A DNA stretch of 64,000 bases from Plantactinospora sp. BC1 (GCF_003030345.1 NZ_CP028158.1:6014001-6078000), one strand, 5' to 3'. Counted from the first letter of the stretch, positions 36,914-48,203 are shown. The notes: generated by a model from the letters alone, not told the origin. Numbers and translations are program-made.

Positions 36914-39900
36914 TCAGCGGTACGACCCGAAGTCGAAGTCGTCCAGCGGCACAGCCTGGCCGCTGGCCGGCCCGAACCCGTAGTCGGTCTCCGGGTAGCC
37001 GGTCATCGAGTAGACCTTGGCCTTCGCCTCCTCGGTCGGCTCGACCCGGATGTTGCGGTACTTGCTGATGCCCGTACCGGCCGGGATGAGCTTACCGATG
37101 ATGACGTTCTCCTTGAGACCGATCAGCGAGTCGCTCCGGGCGTGGATCGCCGCGTCGGTGAGCACCCGGGTGGTCTCCTGGAAGGACGCCGCCGACAGCC
37201 ACGAGTCCGTGGCCAGCGAGGCCTTGGTGATGCCCATCAGCACCGGCCGGCCCGCCGCGGGCTCGCCGCCCTCGGAGACGAGTCGGCGGTTCTCCGACTC
37301 GAAGAGCGCCCGGTCGACCAGCACACCCGGCAGGAACTCGGTCGCGCCGGAGTCGATCACCGTCACCCGCTTGAGCATCTGGCGGATGATGATCTCGATG
37401 TGCTTGTCGTGGATGAGCACACCCTGCGACCGGTAGACCTCCTGGACCTCCTGGGTCAGGTGGACCTGGACCGCCCGCGGGCCGAGGATCCGCAGCAGCT
37501 CGTGCGGGTCGATGGTGCCCTTGGTCAGCTTCTGGCCGACGTCGACGTGATCACCGTCGTGTGCCTGGAGCGGCACCCGCTTGGAGATCTTGTCGTACAC
37601 GATCTCGTCGCTGCCGTCGTCCGGCACCACGATGATCTTGCGCGACCGCTCGCCGTCCTCGATCCGGATCCGGCCCGGGGTGTCGGCGATCGGCGCCTTG
37701 CCCTTCGGGACCCGGGCCTCGAAGATCTCCTGGACCCGGGGCAGACCCTGGGTGATGTCCTCACCCGCGACACCACCGGTGTGGAAGGTACGCATCGTGA
37801 GCTGCGTGCCCGGCTCACCGATCGACTGGGCGGCGATGATGCCGACCGCCTCGCCGACGTCCACGGTCTTGCCCGTCGGCAGCGAGCGGCCGTAGCACGC
37901 CCCGCAGACGCCGAGCTTGGACTCGCAGGTGAGCACGCTGCGGACCCGTACGGTGTCCACCCCGGCACCCACGATCTTGTCGACCAGGATCGTGTTGATG
38001 TCCGCACCCCGCTCGGCGACCAGGTTGCCGTCCGGCCCCTTGATGTCGTCGGCGAGGGTACGGGCGTGCACGCTGGTCTCCACGTGCTCGTGTGCCACCA
38101 GCCTGCCGTCGAGCTGGGTCGCGATCTGCATCGGGATGGCGCGGTCGGTGCCGCAGTCCTCCTCGCGGATGATCACGTCCTGCGAGACGTCCACCAGACG
38201 ACGGGTCAGGTAACCCGAGTCGGCGGTACGCAGCGCCGTGTCGGCGAGACCCTTCCGGGCACCGTGCGTGGAGATGAAGTACTCCAGTACGGAGAGACCC
38301 TCCCGGTAGCTGGCCTTGATCGGCCGCGGGATGATCTCGCCCTTCGGGTTGGCCACCAGACCACGGATCGCGGCGATCTGGCGGAGCTGGAGCAGGTTAC
38401 CGCGGGCACCCGAGTTGATCATCTTCCACAGCGGGTTCTCCTGCGGCAGCGCAGTCTCCATCTCCTTGGCGACCTCGTTGGTCGCCTTGGTCCAGATCTC
38501 GATGAGTTCGCCGCGACGTTCCTCGGCGGTCATCAGACCCCGCTGGTACTGCTTGTCGATCCGCTCGGCTTCCTTCTCGTACCGCTCCAGGATGTCCCGC
38601 TTGCGCGGCGGCGCGATGACGTCCTCCATGCCGATCGTCACGCCGGACCAGGTGGCCCAGTGGAAACCGGCCTCCTTGAGCCCGTCGAGCGTCGCGGCCA
38701 GCGCCACCTTCGGGAACCGCTCGGCGAGATCGTTGACGATCGCGGAGAGCTGCCCCTTGCGGATCTCGTAGTTCACGAACCGGTAGCCCTGCGGCAGGGT
38801 CTCGTTGAAGAGCACCCGCCCCAGCGTGGTCTCCACGGTCAGCGGCTCACCCGGTACCCACTCCTCCGGAGCGGTCCACCGGGAGGCGCCGGGCCCGTTG
38901 TCCACCTCGGTCACACCGCGCAGCCGGATCTTCACCGGGGTCTGCAGGTGCAGTTCGCCGTTGTCGAACGCCATCCGCGCCTCGGCGTCCGAGCTGAACA
39001 CCCGACCCTCGCCGATCTCACCCGGGGTGAGGTGGGTGAGGTGGTAGAGGCCGATGACCATGTCCTGGGTGGGCATGGTGACCGGCTTGCCGTCGGCCGG
39101 CTTGAGGATGTTGTTCGACGAGAGCATCAGGATCCGGGCCTCGGCCTGCGCCTCGGCCGACAGCGGCACGTGTACCGCCATCTGGTCGCCGTCGAAGTCC
39201 GCGTTGAACGCGGTGCAGACCAGCGGGTGGATCTGGATCGCCTTGCCCTCGACGAGCTGCGGCTCGAACGCCTGGATGCCCAGCCGGTGCAGGGTCGGCG
39301 CCCGGTTCAGCAGTACCGGGTGCTCGCCGATGACCTCTTCCAGCACGTCCCAGACGACCGGCCGCTGCCGCTCGACCATCCGCTTGGCGGACTTGATGTT
39401 CTGCGCGTGGTTGAGGTCGACCAGCCGCTTCATCACGAACGGCTTGAACAGCTCCAGCGCCATCTGCTTGGGCAGGCCGCACTGGTGCAGCTTGAGCTGC
39501 GGACCGACCACGATGACGGAACGACCGGAGTAGTCGACCCGCTTGCCGAGCAGGTTCTGCCGGAACCGGCCCTGCTTGCCCTTGAGCATGTCCGACAGCG
39601 ACTTCAGCGGCCGGTTGCCCGGGCCGGTGACCGGACGACCGCGTCGACCGTTGTCGAAGAGCGCGTCGACGGCCTCCTGGAGCATCCGCTTCTCGTTGTT
39701 GACGATGATCTCGGGCGCGCCGAGGTCGATCAGTCGCTTGAGCCGGTTGTTCCGGTTGATGACGCGGCGGTAGAGGTCGTTCAGGTCCGAGGTCGCGAAC
39801 CGGCCACCGTCGAGCTGCACCATCGGGCGCAGGTCCGGCGGGATCACTGGTACGCAGTCCAGCACCATCCCGAGCGGCGAGTTGCGGGTGTTCAGGAACG

Positions 39901-40801
39901 CCGCCACGACCTTGAGCCGCTTGAGCGCCCGGATCTTCCGCTGCCCCTTGCCGGTACGGATGATCTCGCGGAGGTTGTCGGCCTCGGCGTCCAGGTCCAT
40001 GTTCTGGACCAGCGCCTTGATCGCCTCCGCGCCCATCCCACCGGTGAAGTACTCGCCGAACCGGTCCCGCAGCTCGCGGTAGAGCAGTTCGTCGGTGACG
40101 AGCTGCTTCGGCTCCAGCTTGCGGAAGGTGTCCAGCACCTCGTCGAGGCGGTCGATCTCGCGCTGCGCCCGGTCGCGGATCTGGCGCATCTCGCGCTCTC
40201 CGCCCTCCTTGACCTTGCGCCGCACGTCGGCCTTGGCACCCTCGGCCTCCAGCTCGGCCAGGTCGGCCTCGAGCTTGGCGGCCCGCTTCTCGATCTCCGA
40301 GTCGCGGCTGTTCTCGGCCTGCCGCTTCTCGGCGAGGATCTCGTTCTCCACCGTGGCGAGGTCACGGTGCCGCGCCTCCGTGTCGACGCTGGTGACAACG
40401 TACGACGCGAAGTAGATGATCTTTTCGAGGTCCTTCGGCGCCAGGTCGAGCAGGTAGCCCAGCCGGCTCGGCACACCCTTGAAGTACCAGATGTGCGTCA
40501 CCGACGCGGCCAGCTCGATGTGGCCCATCCGCTCACGCCGCACCTTGGAGCGGGTCACCTCGACGCCGCAGCGCTCACAGATGATGCCCTTGAACCGAAC
40601 CCGCTTGTACTTACCGCAGTAGCACTCCCAGTCCCGCTGCGGACCGAAGATCTTCTCGCAGAAGAGCCCGTCCTTTTCCGGCTTCAGGGTGCGGTAGTTG
40701 ATCGTTTCAGGCTTCTTGACCTCGCCGTGCGACCACTGACGGATGTCGTCGGCGGTGGCCAGGCCAATCCGCAACTCGTCGAAGAAGTTGACGTCGAGCA
40801 C
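36914..40801 (-). CDS. rpoC: RNA polymerase subunit beta prime
   Basis: The 1295-residue protein starts at GTG 40801 ([20 protein letters not shown]) with GAGGGA upstream; 29 further open codons upstream are not homologous. It has the N-terminal zinc site [20 protein letters not shown], the Mg2+-binding active-site motif [12 protein letters not shown] and the later trigger-loop and jaw regions. It follows rpoB by about 90 bases and ends at a strong terminator. Confidence 0.98.
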   Translation of the reverse strand: MLDVNFFDELRIGLATADDIRQWSHGEVKKPETINYRTLKPEKDGLFCEKIFGPQRDWECYCGKYKRVRFKGIICERCGVEVTRSKVRRERMGHIELAASVTHIWYFKGVPSRLGYLLDLAPKDLEKIIYFASYVVTSVDTEARHRDLATVENEILAEKRQAENSRDSEIEKRAAKLEADLAELEAEGAKADVRRKVKEGGEREMRQIRDRAQREIDRLDEVLDTFRKLEPKQLVTDELLYRELRDRFGEYFTGGMGAEAIKALVQNMDLDAEADNLREIIRTGKGQRKIRALKRLKVVAAFLNTRNSPLGMVLDCVPVIPPDLRPMVQLDGGRFATSDLNDLYRRVINRNNRLKRLIDLGAPEIIVNNEKRMLQEAVDALFDNGRRGRPVTGPGNRPLKSLSDMLKGKQGRFRQNLLGKRVDYSGRSVIVVGPQLKLHQCGLPKQMALELFKPFVMKRLVDLNHAQNIKSAKRMVERQRPVVWDVLEEVIGEHPVLLNRAPTLHRLGIQAFEPQLVEGKAIQIHPLVCTAFNADFDGDQMAVHVPLSAEAQAEARILMLSSNNILKPADGKPVTMPTQDMVIGLYHLTHLTPGEIGEGRVFSSDAEARMAFDNGELHLQTPVKIRLRGVTEVDNGPGASRWTAPEEWVPGEPLTVETTLGRVLFNETLPQGYRFVNYEIRKGQLSAIVNDLAERFPKVALAATLDGLKEAGFHWATWSGVTIGMEDVIAPPRKRDILERYEKEAERIDKQYQRGLMTAEERRGELIEIWTKATNEVAKEMETALPQENPLWKMINSGARGNLLQLRQIAAIRGLVANPKGEIIPRPIKASYREGLSVLEYFISTHGARKGLADTALRTADSGYLTRRLVDVSQDVIIREEDCGTDRAIPMQIATQLDGRLVAHEHVETSVHARTLADDIKGPDGNLVAERGADINTILVDKIVGAGVDTVRVRSVLTCESKLGVCGACYGRSLPTGKTVDVGEAVGIIAAQSIGEPGTQLTMRTFHTGGVAGEDITQGLPRVQEIFEARVPKGKAPIADTPGRIRIEDGERSRKIIVVPDDGSDEIVYDKISKRVPLQAHDGDHVDVGQKLTKGTIDPHELLRILGPRAVQVHLTQEVQEVYRSQGVLIHDKHIEIIIRQMLKRVTVIDSGATEFLPGVLVDRALFESENRRLVSEGGEPAAGRPVLMGITKASLATDSWLSAASFQETTRVLTDAAIHARSDSLIGLKENVIIGKLIPAGTGISKYRNIRVEPTEEAKAKVYSMTGYPETDYGFGPASGQAVPLDDFDFGSYR

Positions 40802-40891
40802 GTTATATGTCCCTCGTGTCGTGTCGTTTCTGTTGCTGGCACCCGGGGTTGGGGTCCGGAGCGGCTCCAGCCGCCCCGAACCCACCACCCA

Positions 40892-43800
40892 CTACACCTC
40901 TTCGACCGAGCTCGGCTCACGCCGGGACAGGTCGATGCCGAGCTCCTCCGCAGCGCGGAAGACCTCGTCGTCGGTCTCGCGCATCTCCAGGGCCACGCCG
41001 TCGCTGGAGAGCACCTCAACATTGAGGCACAGCGACTGCAGCTCCTTGAGCAGCACCTTGAAGGACTCCGGGATGCCCGGTTCGGGGATGTTCTCGCCCT
41101 TGACGATCGCCTCGTAGACCTTGACCCGGCCGAGTACGTCGTCGGACTTGATCGTCAGCAGCTCCTGGAGCGCGTACGCGGCGCCGTACGCCTGCATCGC
41201 CCAGCACTCCATCTCACCGAACCGCTGGCCACCGAACTGCGCCTTACCACCCAGCGGCTGCTGCGTGATCATCGAGTACGGGCCGGTCGACCGAGCGTGG
41301 ATCTTGTCGTCGACCAGGTGGTTCAGCTTGAGGATGTAGATGTAGCCGACCGCGATCGGGTCGGGCAGCGGCTCGCCGGAACGTCCGTCGAAGAGCTGCG
41401 CCTTGCCGCTCGCGCCGATCAGCTGCTTGCCGTCCCGGTTGGGCAGGGTCGACGAGAGCAGACCGGAGATCTCCTCCTCCTTGGCGCCGTCGAAGACCGG
41501 CGTCGCCACGTTGGTGTCCGGCTCGGACTCGTGCGCGTCGATCGAACGCAGCGCCCGCTTCCAGTCGGCGTCGTCACCCTGGACCTGCCAGCCGGTCTTG
41601 GCGACCCACCCGAGGTGGGTCTCCAGCACCTGGCCGATGTTCATCCGGCTCGGCACGCCGAGCGGGTTGAGCACGATGTCGACCGGGGTGCCGTCCTCCA
41701 GGAACGGCATGTCCTCGACCGGCAGGATCTTCGAGATGACGCCCTTGTTGCCGTGCCGGCCGGCGAGCTTGTCACCGTCCTGGATCTTCCGCTTCTGTGC
41801 CACGTAGACCCGGACCAGCTCGTTGACGCCCGGCGGCAGCTCGTCGCCGTCCTCCCGGCTGAACGTCCGCACGCCGATGACCGTGCCGGTCTCGCCGTGC
41901 GGCACCTTCAGCGAGGTGTCCCGGACCTCGCGCGCCTTCTCGCCGAAGATCGCGCGGAGCAGCCGCTCCTCCGGGGTCAGCTCGGTCTCGCCCTTGGGCG
42001 TGACCTTGCCGACCAGGATGTCGCCGGTGACGACCTCGGCGCCGATCCGGATGATGCCGCGCTCGTCGAGGTCGGCGAGCATTTCCTCGCTGACGTTCGG
42101 GATGTCGCGGGTGATCTCCTCCGGACCGAGCTTGGTGTCCCGGGCGTCGACCTCGTGCTCCTCGATGTGGATCGAGGTGAGGGCGTCCTGCTGGACGAGG
42201 CGCTGCGACAGGATGATCGCGTCCTCGTAGTTGTGGCCCTCCCACGGCATGAACGCGACCAGCAGGTTGCGGCCGAGCGCCATCTCGCCGTCGTCGGTGC
42301 ACGGACCGTCCGCGATGACCTGGCCCGCCTCGACCCGGTCGCCCTCGAAGACGACCGGCTTCTGGTTGACGCAGGAGCCCGCGTTGGAGCGACGGAACTT
42401 GTGCAGGAGGTAGGTACGCCGGTGGCCGTCGTCCTGGTGCACCGTCACGTAGTCGGCGCAGAGGTCCTCGACCACGCCGCCGACCTCGGCGACGACCACG
42501 TCACCGGCGTCGACCGCGGCCCGGTATTCCATGCCGGTGCCGACCAGCGGCGCCTCGGCCTTGACCAGCGGCACCGCCTGGCGCTGCATGTTCGCGCCCA
42601 TCAGTGCCCGGTTGGCGTCGTCGTGCTCGAGGAACGGGATCATGGCGGTGGCGACCGACACCATCTGGCGCGGCGACACGTCCATGTAGTCGACCGCGGT
42701 GGGTGCGACGTAGTCGACCTCACCGCCCTTCCGGCGGACCAGGACCCGGTCCTCGGCGAAGGTGCCGTCCGCGCGCAGCGCGGTGTTGGCCTGCGCCTTG
42801 ACGAACCGGTCCTCCTCGTCGGCGGTCAGGTAGTCGATCTGGTCGGTGACCCGGCCCTCGACGACCTTCCGGTACGGCGTCTCGATGAAGCCGAACGGGT
42901 TGACCCGGCCGAAGGTCGACAGGGCGCCGATCAGGCCGATGTTCGGGCCTTCCGGCGTCTCGATCGGGCACATCCGGCCGTAGTGCGACGGGTGCACGTC
43001 CCGGACCTCGAAGCCGGCCCGCTCCCGGGACAGACCACCCGGGCCGAGCGCGCTCAGCCGGCGCCGGTGGGTCAGGCCCGCCAGCGGGTTGGTCTGGTCC
43101 ATGAACTGGGACAGCTGCGAGGTGCCGAAGAACTCCTTGATCGCCGCCACGACGGGACGGATGTTGATCAGGGTCTGCGGCGTGATCGCCTCGACGTCCT
43201 GGGTGGTCATCCGCTCGCGGACCACCCGCTCCATCCGGGAGAGGCCGACCCGAACCTGGTTCTGGATCAGCTCGCCCACCGTACGGAGCCGGCGGTTGCC
43301 GAAGTGGTCGATGTCGTCGGCCTCGTAGCCCTCCTCACCGGCGTGCAGCCGGCAGAGGTATTCCACGGTGGCGACGATGTCGTCCTCGGTCAGCGTGCCG
43401 GTGTTGATCGGCACGTCCAGCTCGAGCTTCTTGTTGAACTTGTATCGGCCGACCTTGGCGACGTCATACCGCTTCGGGTTGAAGAAGAGGTTGTCGAGCA
43501 GGGTCTGGGCGTTCTCCCGCGTCGGGGGCTCGCCCGGCCGGAGCTTGCGGTAGATGTCGAGCAGCGCCTCGTCCACCCCGGCGATGTGGTCCTTCTCCAG
43601 GGTGGTCATCATCAGCTCGGACCAGCCGAACCGCTCACGGATCTGCTCGTTGGTCCAGCCGATCGCCTTGAGCAGGACGGTGACGGCCTGCCGGCGCTTA
43701 CGGTCGATGCGGACACCCACGGTGTCGCGCTTGTCGATGTCGAACTCCAGCCAGGCACCCCGGCTCGGGATGACCTTGACGCTGGAGAGATCGCGGTCGG

Positions 43801-44323
43801 AGGTCTTGTCCGGCTGCTTGTCGAAGTAGACGCCCGGGGACCGGACGAGCTGGCTGACCACCACGCGCTCGGTGCCGTTGATGATGAAGGTGCCCTTCGG
43901 CGTCATCATCGGGAAGTCACCCATGAACACCGTCTGGCTCTTGATCTCGCCGGTGGTGTTGTTGGTGAACTCCGCGGTCACGAACAGCGGGGCGCAGTAG
44001 GTCAGGTCCTTCTCCTTGCACTCCTCGATCGAGGCCTTGACCTCGTCGAAGCGCGGCGCGGAGAAGGAGAGCGACATAGTGCCAGAAAAGTCCTCAATGG
44101 GACTGATCTCGTCGAGGATCTCGGCGAGACCCGATCGAGCGTGCGGGTCGTCGGCCGACCGGCCCTGCCAAGCCTCGTTGCCGACCAGCCAGTCAAACGA
44201 CTCGTTCTGGATGGCGAGGAGGTTGGGGACCTCGAGGTGTTCGGTAATCCTGCCGAAGGAGATTCGGCGGGGCGCGAAAGCGCTCGACGTACGACTGGTC
44301 TTCGCAGGGCGGGAAGCTGCCAA
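40892..44323 (-). CDS. rpoB: RNA polymerase subunit beta (TTG start)
   Basis: The 1143-residue protein begins at TTG 44323 ([20 protein letters not shown]), six bases after GGAAGGA; TTG starts are known for actinobacterial rpoB. The rifampicin region reads [20 protein letters not shown] then [10 protein letters not shown], with the usual Asp, His and Ser residues intact, predicting rifampicin sensitivity. It has its own promoter about 120 bases upstream, separate from rplJ-rplL. Confidence 0.98.
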   Translation of the reverse strand: MAASRPAKTSRTSSAFAPRRISFGRITEHLEVPNLLAIQNESFDWLVGNEAWQGRSADDPHARSGLAEILDEISPIEDFSGTMSLSFSAPRFDEVKASIEECKEKDLTYCAPLFVTAEFTNNTTGEIKSQTVFMGDFPMMTPKGTFIINGTERVVVSQLVRSPGVYFDKQPDKTSDRDLSSVKVIPSRGAWLEFDIDKRDTVGVRIDRKRRQAVTVLLKAIGWTNEQIRERFGWSELMMTTLEKDHIAGVDEALLDIYRKLRPGEPPTRENAQTLLDNLFFNPKRYDVAKVGRYKFNKKLELDVPINTGTLTEDDIVATVEYLCRLHAGEEGYEADDIDHFGNRRLRTVGELIQNQVRVGLSRMERVVRERMTTQDVEAITPQTLINIRPVVAAIKEFFGTSQLSQFMDQTNPLAGLTHRRRLSALGPGGLSRERAGFEVRDVHPSHYGRMCPIETPEGPNIGLIGALSTFGRVNPFGFIETPYRKVVEGRVTDQIDYLTADEEDRFVKAQANTALRADGTFAEDRVLVRRKGGEVDYVAPTAVDYMDVSPRQMVSVATAMIPFLEHDDANRALMGANMQRQAVPLVKAEAPLVGTGMEYRAAVDAGDVVVAEVGGVVEDLCADYVTVHQDDGHRRTYLLHKFRRSNAGSCVNQKPVVFEGDRVEAGQVIADGPCTDDGEMALGRNLLVAFMPWEGHNYEDAIILSQRLVQQDALTSIHIEEHEVDARDTKLGPEEITRDIPNVSEEMLADLDERGIIRIGAEVVTGDILVGKVTPKGETELTPEERLLRAIFGEKAREVRDTSLKVPHGETGTVIGVRTFSREDGDELPPGVNELVRVYVAQKRKIQDGDKLAGRHGNKGVISKILPVEDMPFLEDGTPVDIVLNPLGVPSRMNIGQVLETHLGWVAKTGWQVQGDDADWKRALRSIDAHESEPDTNVATPVFDGAKEEEISGLLSSTLPNRDGKQLIGASGKAQLFDGRSGEPLPDPIAVGYIYILKLNHLVDDKIHARSTGPYSMITQQPLGGKAQFGGQRFGEMECWAMQAYGAAYALQELLTIKSDDVLGRVKVYEAIVKGENIPEPGIPESFKVLLKELQSLCLNVEVLSSDGVALEMRETDDEVFRAAEELGIDLSRREPSSVEEV

Positions 44324-44451
44324 GATGCGTCCTTCCGAGGACCGGTGCTGCTAGATGCGGCTGTCACGCGTGCACTCCAATGGCCCCACTCCAAACGCCC
44401 AAAACTGGACATTCCGAGCAGGGGTCAAGTCGGAAGGCAGCGCAAACTAGC

Positions 44452-44480
44452 AGTGTAGCCGAGCGGCTAACCGCTGTCCA
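44452..44480 (-). promoter_or_regulatory. Promoter of rpoB-rpoC
   Basis: The minus strand has TGGACA (44480-44475), 17 bases, then TACACT (44457-44452). The predicted leader is about 120 bases. Confidence 0.6.
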
Positions 44481-44820
44481 GCCCACCACGGCAGGGCGTT
44501 GCAGAACGTGTCGCCAACCAGTGGCTGGCGCGCGCTGAGCGCGCTCACACGTCCCGCACGCATCCCGCTAGGCCTCGTAGGAACCAGCGGCTCGTGGTGC
44601 TGCCGTGGCCCTTACCCAGGTGTCGGCCGTCGCAAGCGCGGAAGGTCTTGCTGATGTCAGCGTGCCTGCCGGTTCGTGCCGCGTCAAGGGCTGATGCCCG
44701 GGTCGGGCGACCTCTTTGCCCGGGTCGCCATCCGAGCCTGACCGGCCGGACGGGCCAACGACGGCCGTCCGAGGCGTCAAAGCCCTGATCATCGACGGTC
44801 GCAGCCAGTCAGCGGACGGA
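44481..44820 (-). other. rplL-rpoB spacer without genes
   Basis: This is the rest of the 665-base spacer. I see no coding sequence with family resemblance and no further convincing signal; it lies between the rplL-side palindrome and the rpoB promoter. Confidence 0.5.
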
Positions 44821-44856
44821 GACGGGCGGCGATCCGGCGCCGGATCGCCGCCCGTC
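44821..44856 (-). terminator. 36-bp perfect palindrome downstream of rplL
   Basis: Two 18-base arms (GACGGGCGGCGATCCGGC and its exact complement) abut with no loop bases, 132 bases past the rplL stop. There is no T-run. It may terminate or process the rplJ-rplL transcript before rpoB. Confidence 0.5.
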
Positions 44857-44988
44857 GGCGACATTGCTGTGCGTCAGCTCACTAGAGCGACGCGGGCCGC
44901 CTCCGGTGGCCCGTACCCCTGCGACTCCCGCTCGGCGGAACGGAGAGCTGGTCGGTACGGACACACCGGGCGCGGCGTGGAGCGGAAA

Positions 44989-45372
44989 CTACTTGAGGGT
45001 GACCTTCGCGCCCTCGGCCTCCAGCTTGGCCTTGGCCTTGTCGGCGGCCTCCTTGTTGGCCTTCTCCAGGACCGGCTTCGGCGCGGCCTCGACGAGGTCC
45101 TTGGCCTCCTTCAGGCCCAGGCCGGTCAGCTCACGCACGACCTTGATGACCTGGATCTTCTTGCCGCCGTCAGCCTCCAGGATGACGTCGAACTCGTCCT
45201 GCTCCGGCTCGGCCTCGGCGGCCGGGGCCGCGGGGCCACCGGCGGCGACGGCCACCGGCGCGGCGGCGGTCACGTCGAAGGTGGTCTCGAACTGCTTCAC
45301 GAACTCCGAGAGCTCGATCAGCGTCATCTCCTTGAACGCGTCGAGCAGCTCTTCGGTGCTGAGCTTCGCCAT
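44989..45372 (-). CDS. rplL: 50S ribosomal protein L7/L12
   Basis: The 127-residue stalk protein starts at ATG 45372 ([20 protein letters not shown]); upstream frame extension is spurious. It has the dimerising N-terminal domain, the Ala/Gly hinge ([20 protein letters not shown]) and the C-terminal factor-binding domain ([18 protein letters not shown]). It follows rplJ by about 60 bases. Confidence 0.98.
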   Translation of the reverse strand: MAKLSTEELLDAFKEMTLIELSEFVKQFETTFDVTAAAPVAVAAGGPAAPAAEAEPEQDEFDVILEADGGKKIQVIKVVRELTGLGLKEAKDLVEAAPKPVLEKANKEAADKAKAKLEAEGAKVTLK

Positions 45373-45433
45373 GGTGTCTGGCGTCCTTTCCTGATTTCTT
45401 ACACGAATATCGGGGTACCGGAGGGCTGGCCGA

Positions 45434-45973
45434 TCAGGCCTGCCCCTCCTTCTCACGCTTGTCCTGCAGGGCAGCCGCCAGGCGGGCGGTCTGCGCCAGC
45501 GGCGCCTGGAACAGGGCAGCGGCCTTGCTCAGGCTGCCCTTCATCGCGCCGGCCATCTTGGCCAGCAGCACCTCACGGGACTCGAGGTCGGCGAGCTTGT
45601 TGACCTCGTCCGCGGTGATCGCCCGGCCCTCGAAGACGCCACCCTTGATGACGAGCTTCGGGTTGGCCTTCGCGAACTCCCGCAGACCCTTCGCCGCCTC
45701 GACCACGTCGCCGGAGACGAAGGTCAGCGCGGTAGGACCGGTGAACAGCTCGTCGAGGCCGGCAATGCCAGCGTCCGTCGCGGCACGCTTGGCCAGCGTG
45801 TTCTTCGCCACCTCGTAGGTCGTGTCCCGACCGAGCGAGCGGCGCAGCTGGGTGAGCTGGGAAACCGTCAGCCCGCGGTACTCGGTGAGCACGGTGGCGC
45901 CCGAGTTGCGGAAGTATTCGGTGAGCTCGGCGACGGCGGTGGCCTTGTCGGCCCGAACCGGCTTGTCCGCCAT
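45434..45973 (-). CDS. rplJ: 50S ribosomal protein L10
   Basis: The 179-residue protein anchors the L7/L12 stalk. It has the N-terminal 23S-binding domain ([20 protein letters not shown]) and the C-terminal helix region ([20 protein letters not shown]). The ATG follows GAGGAGGGAC. The preceding leader contains strong hairpins compatible with L10-type autoregulation. Confidence 0.97.
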   Translation of the reverse strand: MADKPVRADKATAVAELTEYFRNSGATVLTEYRGLTVSQLTQLRRSLGRDTTYEVAKNTLAKRAATDAGIAGLDELFTGPTALTFVSGDVVEAAKGLREFAKANPKLVIKGGVFEGRAITADEVNKLADLESREVLLAKMAGAMKGSLSKAAALFQAPLAQTARLAAALQDKREKEGQA

Positions 45974-46260
45974 GTCCCTCCTCTCTCGTTACTCCAGGCT
46001 GACCACGCCCGATCGGCCGGCGGCGCGATCGGAGCCCGGGTGCGGATCGGAGATCCCACCACAACGAGAGAAGCCCCGGCGCAGGGCGCACGGGGCGGGG
46101 AAGGTCATGCGGACACGACCTGGCACGCTACCGTCTCCCCCTGCGCGGGCCGCCCGTCGAGCGGGACCTTCGACCGTGCCAGGGCACGGTGACCAGCGGT
46201 CTCTGGGTTAAAACGTCGACCAGGCTAGCCTGACCGACTTATCAGAGTACGCGACGCCGG
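45974..46260 (-). promoter_or_regulatory. rplJ leader with attenuator-like hairpins
   Basis: No gene is supported. An 8-base inverted repeat ACCGTGCC/GGCACGGT lies at 46173-46190. A stronger hairpin at 46073-46096 follows on the transcript, then TTCTCTCGTT. A 12-bp palindrome CAGGCTAGCCTG is at 46221-46232, near the expected promoter. The layout resembles an L10 leader in which L10(L12)4 binding controls readthrough; that is inference. Confidence 0.45.
46073..46096 (-). terminator. Attenuator-like hairpin before rplJ
   Basis: The stem GCCCCG+GCGC pairs with GCGC+CGGGGC (10 bp, one bulged base, 3-base loop). On the transcribed strand it is followed by TTCTCTCGTT. It ends 100 bases upstream of the rplJ ATG. 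Confidence 0.45.
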
Positions 46261-46334
46261 CCGTGACGACCAAATCACCCCGGGTGCTCCAGCTCACGTC
46301 CGCCCCGGCACCCGCCCACCTGCCGACGTCCGGA

Positions 46335-47024
46335 TCACGCCCGACGGCGGCGCAGCCAGGCGTAACCGGCCAACGCCACCGCGCTCCAGATCACGGCGTG
46401 CCCGGTCAACAGGGCCACCGACCCGGCGGTCGGGCCGGCGGTGCTGGCCCGGGCGGTGGCGAGTACCGGCGGCGCGATCCAGGGCAGCACCGACTCCTTC
46501 AGCCCGAACACGTACACCCCGACCACCCCGCCGACCAGGGCGGTCAGCCCGTACAGCGGGCTGCTGGTCGCCGCCCGGCTGGCCAGCGCACCGAGCGCGA
46601 CCGCCGCCGGCAGGATCAGCAGGTGCGCCCAGAGCCCCACCGCCAGGCCCAGCGCGAGCGGCAGGTCACCGGCCCGCTGTGGCCCGGTGACCCCGCCGAG
46701 CAGCCAGGGCAGCAGCAGCGCGACCGGGATCAGGGCCAGCCCGGCCAGCCCGGCGGCGAACACCCCGCCGGCCAGTTCCGCCCGCCGACCGGCGGCGACC
46801 ACGGCGAGCCGGCGCTGGGTGTCCGGCTCGGTGTCCAGCAGCAGCTTGGTCTGCCAGGCGAGGACCGGGAAGAGGACCACGGCGGAGACGCCGTACGCCT
46901 CGGCGGCCTGCGCGGCGCCGCCCCCGTACAGCACGCTGAGCGCGACCAGCCCGGCGATCAGCGGCGGCAGCGCCCGGGCGGTCCGGACGAAACCCGCCAG
47001 CCGCATCCGGGCCAGCGCGGTCAC
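46335..47024 (-). CDS. ABC transporter permease-like membrane protein
   Basis: The 229-residue protein has six hydrophobic segments (e.g. ALPPLIAGLVALSVLYGGGA, GLALIPVALLLPWLLGGVTG, LYGLTALVGGVVGVYVFGLK). Its GTG start overlaps the stop of the ATPase gene (GTGA), so the two form an ABC exporter-type pair. No substrate-binding protein is nearby, consistent with export or a regulatory role. Substrate unknown. It is unusual in lying between rplA and rplJ. Confidence 0.7.
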   Translation of the reverse strand: MTALARMRLAGFVRTARALPPLIAGLVALSVLYGGGAAQAAEAYGVSAVVLFPVLAWQTKLLLDTEPDTQRRLAVVAAGRRAELAGGVFAAGLAGLALIPVALLLPWLLGGVTGPQRAGDLPLALGLAVGLWAHLLILPAAVALGALASRAATSSPLYGLTALVGGVVGVYVFGLKESVLPWIAPPVLATARASTAGPTAGSVALLTGHAVIWSAVALAGYAWLRRRRA

Positions 47025-48073
47025 GACGCCTCCCCGGCGGCCGCGACGGAATCCCCCGGCTGCCCGTCCCCGTCGACCGCCCCGGCCGGAGCGACCGAAC
47101 CGCTCGGCACACCGGGAACGGCCGGCGCGGCCCGGACACCGGGAGCACCCTGCACGGCAGGAACGGCCGAGGCGCCGGGAACGGCCTGCGCGCTGGGGAC
47201 GGCCGGGGTGCCCGGCGGGGCGGGCAGCCTGGCCGGGGGATCACCGTCGCTGAGGGTCGGCGGCTCGGCAGGGCGTACCCGGAGGACCCGGTGGCCGGCG
47301 CGGCGGAGCGCGGCGACCGTCTCCAGGGCCTGGGCGGCCGGCACGGCGATCTCCACCACGGAGGTCGCGCCCCCGGTGATCCGCCGCTCGGCGACGGCCG
47401 GCGGCCCGGTCGGCACGCTCCCGGTGGGTACCCCCGCGACCTGCTGCTCGGCGGCGGCCGGGGCCAGGACGGTCACCGTCCCGTCGGCGACGCTCCACCG
47501 GGCGGCGTGCGGCAGTCGCACGGTCTCGCCGCGATGGTCGCTGACCAGCACGGAACCGCCGTCGTCGAGCACCTCCCCGATCAGCTCGGGGACCAGCTCC
47601 CGGGTGGGCCCGTCCAGCCCCTCCCAGGGTTCGTCGAGGACGAGCAGACCGGGCGGGCGGAGCAGGGCCTGGGCCAGCCCGACCTTCTGGGCCGTCCCCT
47701 TGGAGAGCGCCGGCAGCCGGACGTCGCGGTACGCCGCCAGTCCGAGGCGCTCGATCCAGCCGGTCACGGTACGGGCCGTCGCCGTGCCAGAGAGTCCCCG
47801 GATCCGCCCCATCCCGGTGAGGTACTGGTCGACGGTGTACGGCTGGTCGGCCGGAAACCGCTCCGGCACCCAGCCCACGATGCCGGGGCGGTCGCGGACC
47901 ACGCCCCGGGTCGGGTCCAGTACGCCGACGGCCAGCTGGAGCAGCGTCGACTTGCCCACGCCGTTCCGACCGAGCACCACGGCGCTCTGCCCGGGGTCGA
48001 TCTCCACCTCGACCGCGCGGAGCACCCAGGGGGCGCGGGCGCCGTACCGCAGCCAGACCTGATCCAGTCGCAC
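47021..48073 (-). CDS. ABC transporter ATP-binding protein with proline/alanine-rich tail
   Basis: The 350-residue protein has Walker A GRNGVGKS (35-42), a degenerate signature LSKGTAQKVGLAQAL and Walker B LLVLDEPWEGLD, with the D-loop aspartate and switch histidine in VLVSDHRGE. From about residue 210 there is an extra domain (RITGGATSVVEIAVPAAQAL to RAGHRVLRVRPAEP) and then 80 residues of Ala/Pro/Val-rich repeats. It is coupled to the permease gene. The signature LSKGT in place of LSGGQ is common in CcmA/NatA-like exporters. Confidence 0.75.
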   Translation of the reverse strand: MRLDQVWLRYGARAPWVLRAVEVEIDPGQSAVVLGRNGVGKSTLLQLAVGVLDPTRGVVRDRPGIVGWVPERFPADQPYTVDQYLTGMGRIRGLSGTATARTVTGWIERLGLAAYRDVRLPALSKGTAQKVGLAQALLRPPGLLVLDEPWEGLDGPTRELVPELIGEVLDDGGSVLVSDHRGETVRLPHAARWSVADGTVTVLAPAAAEQQVAGVPTGSVPTGPPAVAERRITGGATSVVEIAVPAAQALETVAALRRAGHRVLRVRPAEPPTLSDGDPPARLPAPPGTPAVPSAQAVPGASAVPAVQGAPGVRAAPAVPGVPSGSVAPAGAVDGDGQPGDSVAAAGEAS

Positions 48074-48128
48074 GGATAGCAGAGTGCCACAGCGGCGCCC
48101 GGAGCGCGGGGGCGCGACGGCGCAGACG

Positions 48129-48177
48129 CCGACGCGGGGCGCCCCGCGAAACGTCGTCGCTGGGCGCCCCGCGTCGG
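48129..48177 (-). terminator. Terminator after rplA
   Basis: Perfect 15-bp arms CCGACGCGGGGCGCC (48129-48143) and GGCGCCCCGCGTCGG (48163-48177), with a 19-base loop, lie 26 bases past the rplA stop. No T-run follows. Confidence 0.6.
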
Positions 48178-48203
48178 ACGGGACTTACCGGGTCGGTCGA
48201 GGC

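Noticed and set aside
41400-43150. Rifampicin-resistant rpoB paralogue, as in some actinomycete producers
   Set aside because: The rifampicin-region residues are wild type and the gene is in the normal operon context.
36689-44458. 2589-codon open frame on the plus strand opposite rpoB and rpoC
   Set aside because: It is an antisense shadow of two universally conserved genes caused by high third-position GC; its translation is His/Arg/Asp-rich without domains.
46263-48062. 599-codon plus-strand frame opposite the ABC pair
   Set aside because: The minus-strand ABC genes have Walker motifs and coupled starts; the plus frame has no domain signal.
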